Positions 9,261 to 18,002 of a DNA stretch of 64,000 nt are shown here, in pieces; within the stretch, counting starts at the first letter, position 1; each line of letters opens with the position of its first letter. A program made the translations under genes and the position numbers. The stretch comes from Heterobilharzia americana (lineage: Eukaryota; Platyhelminthes; Trematoda; Strigeidida; Schistosomatidae): positions 68,143,160-68,207,159 of the forward strand of contig OX104130.1 of assembly GCA_944470555.2 (NCBI GenBank). Direction: 5' to 3'. The notes beneath the pieces are model-generated. The model was given only the letters and a program-made list of their open reading frames with translations. It did no database searches and was not told where the DNA came from.

Positions 9261-10397
9261 AATTCCATTTTACTCTGTTTACTAGGTATGTCACTTAGTG
9301 AAACAGTATAATTTACTAGATAATGTTTTGGACATAATTTATTGTCCATATTCATATCAGGTAACTCCAAAACTTTGAGGCGTTCTGTGTCGTTTTAATT
9401 TCCTCTCCTTCGTGACAAGGGTAGTAGGATTTCTCATATGTCTGGGACAGGTGCAGAATCATTTCTATTGTGTGTTGATTCGACAAAGATTCGGTCATCA
9501 ATCTCTTCCTCTTTAGTTAAATGCCTAAGTGACAAGGTGAAAAGCTTACTCATATGCCAGAAAATCTAAGACAAATAAATTAGACACACCAAGAACACCC
9601 TGCGTCCTAGTAACTACCCACCTAAGCCTATAAATAAATTCACAAGAAATCGAAAGAAAAATATTAGCAGTAGTAGTAGTAATACAGGTGTTATTAATAA
9701 TCATTCTACTACTAATGCTGACAGGGTTGAGAGAGAATTCAAAGCCTCCGCTGTGTTACCATACGAGGAAGACACCTCAGGAGCATTACGAAGGATTCTC
9801 AATAAGGTTGGGATTAAAGTGGCATTTAAGTCAATAAACTCTCTTAGAAACAAGCTTTGTAGGTTAAAAGATCCTATCAATGCAATCAAGCAAAATAATC
9901 TGGTTTACCAAATCCCTTGCAATGATTGCGAGGTCAAATACAAAGGTCAGAGTAGCCGACTAGGGTCAATTAGAATAACAGATCACAAAAACTTAGCTAA
10001 ATCAAGATTAGTAGATCCTAATAAGATAAGAAATTTAGAGAAAAGCTTGGCTGTAGCTCTGCACACAATCACACAGTAGGGTGGGATAGAGCGACAGCGT
10101 TAAAAACTAACTTGGTTGGAGGGAGAGATTGATAACCGGGTCTTTGTTTATCAAACCAACACCAAATACATTCAGTAATGGAAATGATTCTGCACCTATC
10201 CAAAATATATGGAAAATTGTACTACCCTTGTCATCACGAAGAAGGAGAGGAGATTAGAACCATGTAAACTCTGTCTCGAAGTTGTGGAGCTAGTTGCCTG
10301 ATATGAATATGGACAATAAATGATGTCTGAAACGTTATCTAGTAAGTGATACTGTTTCACCGTATTGTATTTTTAATAAACAGACTAAAATGGAGTT
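9261..10397 (+). mobile_element. Penelope-like element fragment with inverted terminal arms
   Basis: The left arm (9261-9469) and right arm (10177-10397) are inverted copies. Shared blocks include GAAACAGTAT, TTTATTGTCCATATTCATAT and GTGCAGAATCATTTC. Between them a plus-strand frame encodes the PLE endonuclease region, and frames after its stop at 10079 add WDRATALKTNLVGGR. PLEs are known to have terminal repeats in direct or inverted orientation, so the arms probably are pLTRs. The reverse transcriptase is absent here; a separate RT remnant lies on the opposite strand just beyond the right arm. Confidence 0.75.
9753..10079 (+). pseudogene. PLE connector and GIY-YIG-like endonuclease remnant
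   Basis: The 108-residue frame has LRRILNKVGIKVAF, then LKDPINAIKQNNLVYQIPC, NDCEVKYKGQSSR and IRITDHK. The cysteine pair (C..C in PCNDC) and VKYKGQSSR correspond to the V.YIGQTSR box of the PLE GIY-YIG domain, with I changed to K. The reading continues in another frame past the stop at 10079 (SVGWDRATALK-like). The start codon is internal to the domain, so this is a fragment, not a gene start. It lies between the inverted arms of the same element. Confidence 0.75.
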
Positions 10398-10449
10398 TCA
10401 ATATGAAACAAATAATAATAAATAATGATGTGATCTTCCAGATTTGAGA

Positions 10450-10725
10450 GGAAAGGGAATGGATTAAATCTAATTCTTAGTTGATGAGAATCGCGTTTGT
10501 CATTTGTCTATTCCACGCAGATTTTTGATAAATGGATCTTTTAAGCGTCTCATCATCTTTTCTTGTTGAGAACACGTTGATCAATGGTATCTTTGAGTGT
10601 AATTTCATCTCTATTGTAAAGTTGGTGGAAGGGTGATATTGGCTGAAAAACTGAAGTACTTTCTGCAAGTCACAACTATTGATTAACAAATATTGACATT
10701 TTATGTGCAAGTTATATTTAAATGC
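10450..10725 (-). mobile_element. Penelope-like element, reverse transcriptase C-terminal fragment
   Basis: The minus-strand frame contains FSQYHPSTNFTIEMK, then IPLINVFSTRKDDETLKRS and IYQKSAWNRQ. It matches the conserved PLE block HPSI.FT.E.....LPFLDVL..R...G.L...IYRKPTW. It lies between the PLE arm ending at 10397 and the end of the RNF14-like exon, presumably inside that gene's intron. Confidence 0.7.
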
Positions 10726-10765
10726 ATTTGTTCAGTTGCAGAAGATGAATTCGCTGAAAACAAAC

Positions 10766-11652
10766 CTACTCATTGAAATACAATAATAGACGAAGCTAAA
10801 ATATTGTTTCAAAGACAAACTTTGTAAAAGACTTACTTCTGAGTGACTAACTTCTTCATTACAATTCAGGCATGATAACGCTCCATTAAATAATGATTCT
10901 TTTACTGCAATCTTAAAACACTCAACTGTACAGTCTCGACATATAACACATTTACACTTCATAAAACGGACAAATCGATTGCCTTTCTTAGTGTCAAAAC
11001 ACACAGGACATTCAATTAGAGACTCGTTAAATTCAACATCCAATCGGTCATCATTATTGGAAAGCAAAAAATCACAACAATCTTGAATAGGAAACTTCAT
11101 TTCTGTTGTGTAATATGCATAGAATTTGAAAAGGTCAAATGTGTTGGATTCATGATTTTCATCGACTTTGTTAATCAAGAAGTGGAAGAATTCATTTTGA
11201 AGAAACTCTATACACGAAGAAAGAGTTATTTCACCCAGATTATCATTAGCTATTTCGGTTAGTTTTCTTTCCAATTCACTAAGTATACTAATAGGCAACC
11301 AAATAGATGACAAAGAGAATTTCGGTATTGATACATTAGGAATAAGTCCAGGGTAACTTGATGGCAGAATAAAAGTTAAAGTAATTATAGGTAAATACTG
11401 TAGAATGTAGCGGTATTTATTTGTCTCATCTGGTGCAGACTCGATGGTGAAATCATTTCTTAGCTTCATTTTTGTTTTTGGTCCAACTAATTCGATAGGT
11501 TGCGGGAAGTGAGGATGAAATATAAAAGATCCACAACGTGATACCTTATCATACTTCAACAAAGAATGATTTGGAGTGCCTTCAAACATGGAATTGAGGA
11601 ATTCCATCTCCAAGCTTTGAATATCATCGAAATTACAATCATCATTTGACAT
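10766..11652 (-). CDS. RNF14: RNF14-like RBR E3 ubiquitin ligase, first coding exon (RWD + RING1)
   Basis: RNF14 proteins transfer ubiquitin through a RING1-IBR-RING2 unit and carry an N-terminal RWD domain. I start at the ATG at 11652 (MSNDDCNFDD). The open frame extends 39 hydrophobic codons further upstream, but an intron-like acceptor lies between. Residues about 10-165 form the RWD domain; YLPIITLTFILPSSYP matches the family's FLPPLVLNFELPPDYP pattern. Residues about 210-275 form RING1, with CPVCF, CKCVICRDC and CLNC. The exon probably ends at 10766 (AG|GTTTGT donor); reading on gives a stop at about 10732. IBR and RING2 exons were not found and should lie below 10.7 kb on this strand. 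A PLE remnant follows immediately. Confidence 0.85.
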
Positions 11653-11670
11653 ATTAACAATCAACAAATG

Positions 11671-11692
11671 ATGTAAGATGCTGAAGTAAAAG
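11671..11692 (-). promoter_or_regulatory. Splice acceptor just upstream of the RNF14-like start codon
   Basis: On the minus strand a pyrimidine-rich run ending TTTTACTTCAG finishes at 11681, 28 bases before the ATG. It is either the end of a 5' UTR intron or a spliced-leader trans-splice acceptor, which flatworms use widely. It argues that the hydrophobic N-terminal extension of the open frame is not translated. Confidence 0.55.
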
Positions 11693-11769
11693 AAACAACA
11701 ATAAAAAGATCTGAAGGATAATATGCCTGAAGTGATGACAAAAAGTCCTAATATGGTGAAATAAAACAT

Positions 11770-12529
11770 TTAAAAAACAACTATTTCCCGGTAAATTAGC
11801 GAAATAAATTATAAAGAGGAATTTAAAAATACAATTTGTGCTTCATTTGAATTGGAAAAGTTGTAAATCAGAATGAGAACAATTTCATTTCGTCTGGAAC
11901 CTGACCATGATCCTTTCATCAGCAGGTTTGTTGCCAACACCAGCATCTACTTCACAAATTGAGTTGAAATCAATTATTCCATATGCAACAAAGACAATGG
12001 TCACTGCAATTGAGTTTTACCCAAAGTTTACTGATAAAATACTCAAGAGGAAGAGAAAAATAACCCCTACTTTTTCAAACAGACACTCAAATTCGAATCA
12101 TTAGGTTACATGTTCCGACCCACTCTATTGACTTCTGTTAGAGAGGTCAGCTTTATACCGACAACCTGGAACATAACATTTTGAATTTATACTCTGAAAG
12201 ACAAACTGGATTGTATGGGAGCAAAGTAAATGAGGTAAGTTAATCAGTGGTTTAGAGGGTATGTTTTGAATGCGTTTCTCATCACTCAAATGCAAGTCGT
12301 CACTCAAGGACTGGTCTTCGCTAGTGCCTTGTCTAACAGTAGGCAGTTTATATGGTTGTGCACGTTGGCCACTTCACTTAATTCGCTGGTGGGTCAGCGA
12401 CCGACGAAATTTCGGTATGGACGTAAAACGGTAGTTTGACCTTTGCAAATTTACACCATTACGATGCTGGCACGATATTCACTCACCTATTAGTGACTGC
12501 ATAAACTGTCCAGTGTTTTTCACTGCTCC
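11770..12529. other. No gene recognised
   Basis: A presumptive upstream region of the RNF14-like gene. Open frames of 60-65 codons show no motif. No confident promoter element was seen. Confidence 0.4.
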
Positions 12530-12745
12530 ACTTTATGGCTGTGAAATATGACCATTGAAGATGAAGGATATGAGGGGGGACCAGGTGTTCGACCGCCGTT
12601 TTTTGCGTAGCATAGGCCGTGTGTCGTGGGACCCCCATGTCGATAATTTGGAAGCCACAAGTAGAGTATGACGCAGAATACGGATGTCAGTTGTTGAGGT
12701 TGGGAACCTTTGGAAGCCCAAATGGCTGGAAAACGCGTTTCGTAC
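12530..12745 (+). mobile_element. RTE-clade LINE (family 2), pre-C-terminal fragment
   Basis: Plus-strand reading gives DMRGDQVFDRRFLRSIGRVS and WDPHVDNLEA. It matches the RTE block L.VFDHRCLRSI.R..WD.RV.N.EV that precedes the RLRWLGH module. A frame change follows, and the match ends near 12740, beside the inverted-repeat arm. Confidence 0.7.
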
Positions 12746-12764
12746 GTCGAAAGGATTAGAGATG

Positions 12765-13092
12765 CACCTCCAAACGCCCGTGTAAGCATTCAAAGCCTCT
12801 ACCAGGGAAGTCTTATTCACTGCCTTCACTTGGAGGTGTTCCCACTAAAGTGAAAGGGCGGAAGCAAATATCTGGTGCTTAGTACCGGGTTCGTGAATAC
12901 TGAGGGTCCACCTAGGGAAGTTGGATAACCCTGATTCCAAATCAGTGATGCATATGAATTCCATATTCCGAAAGAAATGAATGGTGTATGAGCTTCTTTT
13001 GGTCACCGGCAACCGTGGGAATACAGCTACTGATGTTTCCCCACTGCCTTGTGGATTAAGCTCAGGGTTTAGTCCCCTAAGACAACCACCTG
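12765..13092 (-). repeat. Arm 1 of a 328-bp nearly identical inverted repeat
   Basis: Read on the minus strand, this is nearly identical to 14411-14738 on the plus strand. I count about three differences over the first 300 bases, then more in the last 25. Both copies keep one open frame (GGCLRG, then GSGETSVAVFPRLPVTKRSS, ending FASALSL). Whether this is a coding part of a mobile element or a conserved repeat with a fortuitous frame is unclear. Confidence 0.85.
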
Positions 13093-13099
13093 GCTCGGT

Positions 13100-13205
13100 C
13101 AAGGAACTGATTAGATTAATTTTAGGAGGTATAGCAGACTGTGTTTTAACACTCTGTAATGAGGCAATGATTATGTTTATCTTTAAAAAGGGTCTACGTA
13201 ATGTT
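13100..13205 (+). mobile_element. RTE reverse transcriptase piece, plus orientation
   Basis: The plus strand reads VKELIRLILGGIADC, then NEAMIMFIFKKGLRNV. It resembles the RTE segment around WNE..V.PIFKKG.R. In an intact element this segment follows directly after the piece encoded on the opposite strand at 13205-13460, so the two have been inverted relative to each other. Confidence 0.55.
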
Positions 13206-14160
13206 CATCTGTTCTTAAAAAGAACCGTGGGTAAGTTGTCTGAACTGGGTGCCTTGTGGTGTTTCAGAACTTGGAGTTCCTTATAGACCTCCGCTTCGTT
13301 AGGTGGGTCAGTGTTAACTGACCATGCAGCAAGACACACCAAAACTGAGGATGTCGGGGCAATAGACCAGCTAAACTGCTTTTTGAAGTGCTCCGTCCAG
13401 CATTTCTGGCGTCTGTGAAGAATGTTTATCGGCATACCATATACCTCACAAACCATCTCACCGACACCAGAGTTGTTGCTGTCAGTGGCTTGGATGAGCT
13501 GAAACAGCTCTGACTATTGCTTAATGAAGCAGCTGCTTCTATCTCACATGTTCTGACTACCAAGCCTTATAGTCCTTGCGTAAGCACTGTGCAGTCTTTT
13601 GGGTAAGCCTCTTACGCAAATTATAACTAGCTATCCGCCGGGCGTCGAGAAGTTACAGGGAGCTCACAGAGATCTAGTGCTTACTAGCGGGACGTTCTTT
13701 CAAGCTGCGAGCAGCTTTACTCGCTATTTTCATGGCGTCTTGCAAGTGCTGAAATCTGTAGGGGAATAGGCAGGAATGACAAAGAGATACTGTTTTTCTT
13801 GGCGGTTACTTCTTTCTCGAGATGAATTTTCTAGCCTAACAGCATGCAGATGACTGTTGATGGGGATGCGGTCAAAACGTGCAGCTCTGATTCCAGCACT
13901 AAGTTCGACACCGAGACCAGCGAAGGCGGTTTCCGATGCCACAGGGTTCCCGCATAAGTATACATGAAACATTTTTCCAGCCAACAAATGGGGAACTTAT
14001 TCGAGGCATTTAACTGGAATCTTGTATGCGGGTCTATGAGATGCAGTATACATCAATAGTGAGGCTTTTCAGAGTCCTAGTCAAACCTCTCTGTTGTCCG
14101 ATCTGCATCAAGGTGCGAACGTTGGTGGCGAGTTTTTAGGATAGCTGTGTCAGATAATGG
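13205..14160 (-). mobile_element. RTE-clade LINE (family 2), endonuclease to RT start, decayed
   Basis: On the minus strand, in order: NVRTLMQIGQQ with a TRIQD stretch (about 14130-14030, APE start), IPINSHLHAVRLENS and LFVIPAYSPTDFS (13880-13740, APE core), and ASYNLRKRLTQKTAQ with WWSEHVR (about 13640-13540, linker). HFKKQFSWSIAP, TDPPNEAEVYKELQ and LKHHKAPSSDNLPTVLFK (13456-13205, start of RT) come last. Stops and frame changes separate the parts. The D and H residues of the APE active site beyond SDH were not traced. Confidence 0.8.
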
Positions 14161-14410
14161 ACTGGATAACAGCTGAGTTAAGTGAAGATTAATACAAGCG
14201 AAAGTGATAATGGTAAAAATTAAGGTTTATACACACGAACATTAACAAAATGTAGTAACAATAAATTGAACAATTAGTTATAGTGTTTGCAGTGCGGAAG
14301 GCTTGAATATTTCCAAAAAAGTTGGGTGAGCGCTTCAAAATCTTCATTGTACATTGTATTTAAATATTTTATGTGAAGTGTGAGATACTGTCCGGGTGCC
14401 AAAACCAAAG

Positions 14411-14738
14411 CAGGTGGTTGTCTTAGGGGACCAAACCCTGAGCTTAATCCACAAGGCAGTGGGGAAACATCAGTAGCTGTATTCCCACGGTTGCCGGTGA
14501 CCAAAAGAAGCTCATACACCATTCATTTCTTTCGGAATATGGAATTCATATGCATCACTGATTTGGAATCAGGGTTATCCAACTTCCCTAGGTGGACCCT
14601 CAGTATTCACGAACCCGGTACTAAGTACCAGATATTTGCTTCCGCCCTTTCACTTTAGTGGGAACACCTCCAAGTGAAGGCAGTGAATAAGACTTCCCTG
14701 GTAGAGACTTTGAGCGCATAAGAGGGCATTTGGGGGAC
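14411..14738 (+). repeat. Arm 2 of the 328-bp inverted repeat
   Basis: This is the plus-strand partner of 12765-13092. Its frame (through 14658) differs from arm 1 at about two amino acids inside the arm, for example TKYQIF here and TKHQIF there. Beyond 14713 the arms diverge faster. The 1.3 kb between the arms holds scrambled RTE pieces. Confidence 0.85.
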
Positions 14739-14999
14739 AGCAGTGATCTGCAGCTGAGCTTGTCAGCCACGGCAGAGTCCATCGGGCTATGTTGTCATGC
14801 ATCTTGGAGCTTAAATGTTAGAAAGTGAGGAACTTATGTAACTAAGGTTGAGTAACATATGTTAATAACAGGTTGTGTATCCACAGCTAGACTGATGTCA
14901 AGTCATAAATTCAGTCTTTCACAACAGTCTCCTTTTTACTACTTCCCGTTCTGTACTCAGGAAACATACAGTTCCCCCACTGCTTATATTAACAAGCAG

Positions 15000-15317
15000 T
15001 AATTTTAAATTAGTGGTACATTTGGGTCTTTCGGACCCCATCCAGGTAGTTGTGATGCACCAAGAGATGATAAATTGATACAACTATCCTGAATCCAAGT
15101 ACCACTTCGTACCCTGACTACTCCGCTTTTTCTCCCCAGTCCGAGTGTTGGTAAACAACAAGCGGTATGGAAGTCGTTGAGATGATACGCGTAACGCATC
15201 TTCAAGCCACTGATGCTGGTATTCCCAGTGGGCATACATTCTCAGTAACCACTGTATCTGTATAAACTCAATACTGTGAACCACTTGGGCCTTGGCGACT
15301 ATTTTCTCAAATTTCAT
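15000..15317 (-). mobile_element. RTE-clade LINE (family 2), C-terminal fragment
   Basis: Minus-strand frames contain ALRVSSQRLPYRLLF, TRTGEKKRSSQGTKW and, in another frame, LSSLGASQLPGWGPKD. They correspond to the RVSSQRLP, GWKKR and SRLPGWGPRD blocks also seen at 575-1020. The upstream RT core is missing. Confidence 0.7.
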
Positions 15318-16689
15318 GCATTCCTACAAGAAAATGCCTGCTAACATTCAATATCAACCATGTGAGTATAGGAAATTCAAAGTTTTGAACATTTGTATCT
15401 GGGTCTTAGTATAGACAACGGTGATTATAGGTCAGGTCTAGTCAAACCAAAAGATCTATATTTCATTTAAAAATCACTCTAGCACATATAATTTCAGAAC
15501 AAGTTTATCATATATTGAGCCTTAATCTCACCCAGTGATTTGTTGTTATTCCCTAAACTGACTACAATATTTCACTACTTCCAGCAACTTTCTAAACATT
15601 CACAATAATTCTTACCTTTCTTACAAATATTTCACAAAATGTGGCTTCTCTTGATGTACGAATTATTTAATATCGATACTCCAAAACAATATTGTTTTGA
15701 AGTGTAAGCAAAAAACTTTTCTTAACGTGTAGAATAGCCTAGAGTTCGCAACTAAGAACCAATGTTGTCATAAATATTCAAAAGCGCTTCTGTCACAAAG
15801 AAGCAAACTGAACTGCAACGAGAATTCAAGAGTAAAACTTGGGCATTGTGGTACCACGTAGGATGTAAATCCATATTAGACTGCTTATCTGAAATGGCAC
15901 AGTGAGACTGTATTATTTACAGGATGACGCTGTAAGCGGAATTTACTGCTTATATTTACAATTCTTAGCGATCGTGCGATGGGATAATTTATGATTATCC
16001 AGAAAGAAAGTGGACGAGCTACAGCTTGATGAGTCATTTTGTACGCCTATAAAATAATTCTATCTAGTTTTGATTGAAGTTCCTGAATTTAGTGCAACAA
16101 AAGGATATGTGTCTGAATTATGGGCGTTTCGGAAATAAAAGAAAATAAAATAGTAAGCCAAAAGACTTTTTTTTGAGATCCCAAGCTACAGGTTATTGTT
16201 ACTACCAAGTGCAGGAATTGATTATCAAGTAGACTTTCAAGTAGCACAACAAACTTAGACAGTGATGATAACAGGAGTATACAACCCTAAACGAAATGAA
16301 ATCGGACCATGATGTCAAGGTTAAATGTGGCTTTTGTTTCCAGCGCATCGAAAAACCTCGAGAAATACGAAGTCAGCAAATCCAACACTCAATGTGAATA
16401 AGATGAGCAGAAGAAACTTGTAGTTTTTGAGCACTCACTTCTAGGTCTTGAGGTTCAAACTCCAAATACAATCTTCAGACTTCAAGTTGTAAAAAAGCGA
16501 ACAATGGTTCCTTGGTTTCTATGTCTACCTTAGTGGAATGCTCTCTATATTTAGGATGTTCATTCTTTCCTGGATCAAAGAAACCTAGAAGAACAGAAAT
16601 AACCACTCAATCAAATTAGTTAAGTAGCTTGATGCATTTGGTTTTTCTATTCATGGCTCGTAAGAGAACGGGCGGTCTTTGTAGAGGTT
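15318..16689. other. AT-rich stretch; contains a repeat shared with 29.33-29.42 kb
   Basis: No coding signature was seen. The segment at about 16345-16455 is, in reverse complement, similar to 29330-29420. Shared blocks include GAGCTCAAAAACT-like, AACTTGTAGTTTTTGAGC-like and TTGGATG-type words. It is therefore an unnamed dispersed repeat. Confidence 0.45.
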
Positions 16690-17032
16690 TGTAGCGTCAC
16701 ACACTCCCCCAAAATTAATAGCTTAGGGTTTGACGACTTTCGACATTGATGCTGACCTTGATAGTTTAACTGGACTCGCTAAGCTGAAGGCACCCGGTCA
16801 AGCATCCTCGCCATTTGGCACGCTGTCGTGTTACGTTGCATTGCTCGTATTCGACTCTCTAGCCAGTTAGTTGGAACGCATCGGTATTTTGGCATAACCA
16901 TCCAAATATACTATTCCATCCGACTACGCTATCGTGTTCTTCCTTGGTCTCGTATTCGTGGGTATATAACAAGTTCGAATAATTAGTGATTGGTCTTTGC
17001 GTCTGTCAAGTTCGCACCAGGACAAATCCTAA
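16690..17032 (+). repeat. 5' LTR
   Basis: It begins TGTAGCGTCAC and ends AGGACAAATCCTAA, not with the usual CA. The limits are fixed by the identical ends of the 3' LTR and by the AGGTT target duplication. A TATATAA box lies at 16973-16979; the corresponding site in the 3' LTR reads TAAATAA. Confidence 0.92.
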
Positions 17033-17034
17033 AT

Positions 17035-17053
17035 TGGTGAGCCCGACGTGATT
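17035..17053 (+). promoter_or_regulatory. Primer binding site, tRNA-Trp type
   Basis: TGGTGAGCCCGACGTGATT lies two bases after the LTR. It is complementary to the 3' end of animal tRNA-Trp except at one base (G where C is expected from the human sequence). Flatworm tRNA-Trp may differ at that base. Confidence 0.75.
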
Positions 17054-17162
17054 ACATATCCCGACCAATAACAAGTATTGAATTGGTGAGCCTGTTCCAT
17101 TTTATATTTGTTTATTGTTTTCATTTCGATAACATTTATATATCCATTTACTACACTTTCTC

Positions 17163-18002
17163 ATGTCCGACCACACTCCCAAGCTTATTCGTATTAAGCC
17201 GACCTCGAACACGATCCAACTCGTGCCATATTGGCCAGACAATGCAGAAACATGGTTTCTGTATGCCGAGGCCGATTTTCGAGAACAGGGTGTCTCAGAT
17301 CCTCATTCTCGATTTCTTGCTGTCATACGGTCACTACCGCGAGAATTAAACAGGTATGTTACAGCAAACATGTTTAATCCTGAAGTAAGTGACCCTTATG
17401 CACTTCTAAAGGCCGCACTCTTGAAGAAAAGCGATCTCACAGATCGCCAACGTCTAGACGAATTGCTTCGTAACATCGAGCTAGGCAGCCACTCAGCTAC
17501 TGAAGTCCTCGCACGCATGCGAGAAGTAATCGGTGCACGAACATTTGACGATGGTTTCTTCCGAGAACTATTTCTCTCGAAACTACCACAACCGGTGCAA
17601 ACCGTGTTGGTGACACTCCAGTCAGTCCCACTCGACGACCTGGCAGCCTCAGCAGATAAAATACTGGAGATATCCAGCAGACCCGTCTCCAACGTATATT
17701 CTATCTGCGACAAACCAGAGCGCCAGGATTCAGAGGTGACCAAGTTGTGCAACTCTGTGAAACGGTTGCTACGATCTCGAAGTCCTAGATCACGTAGCAC
17801 TTCACAGAAACGCACCTTGGCGCATCGCAGCAAGTCGCGTGGTAGCCCTAAAACGAAACCCAACAGGGTGGAAAACCCTGAATGGTGCTGGTTTCATAAC
17901 ACTTACGGGGATGAAGCCAGAAAATGTCGTAAACCATGCCGTTTTAAGAAGGACACAAACTCGGGAAACGGTCACGCCGGCACGTGCTCACGGCAACCGT
18001 AG
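17163..18002 (+). CDS. Gag protein of the CsRn1-type element
   Basis: The 279-residue capsid/nucleocapsid protein would package element RNA. It starts at the ATG at 17163, 110 bases after the primer site. The middle (roughly residues 70-150) has the helical capsid pattern with [15 protein letters not shown] and [15 protein letters not shown] basic RS-rich stretch follows near residues 200-235. The C-terminus has a CHCC knuckle, CWFH spaced to CRKPC (C-x2-H-x9-C-x3-C), in place of the common CCHC, which is typical of the CsRn1 clade. The frame overlaps pol by 19 bases in a -1 relation, implying programmed -1 frameshifting. The frame is intact. Confidence 0.9.
   Translation: MSDHTPKLIRIKPTSNTIQLVPYWPDNAETWFLYAEADFREQGVSDPHSRFLAVIRSLPRELNRYVTANMFNPEVSDPYALLKAALLKKSDLTDRQRLDELLRNIELGSHSATEVLARMREVIGARTFDDGFFRELFLSKLPQPVQTVLVTLQSVPLDDLAASADKILEISSRPVSNVYSICDKPERQDSEVTKLCNSVKRLLRSRSPRSRSTSQKRTLAHRSKSRGSPKTKPNRVENPEWCWFHNTYGDEARKCRKPCRFKKDTNSGNGHAGTCSRQP

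Noticed and set aside
11653..11769. Hydrophobic N-terminal extension of the RNF14-like frame as a signal peptide
   Set aside because: RNF14 proteins are not secreted, and a splice acceptor lies between this stretch and the conserved start.
17396..17863. 155-codon open frame on the minus strand
   Set aside because: Exactly antisense to the gag frame of the LTR element, which has the recognisable motifs.
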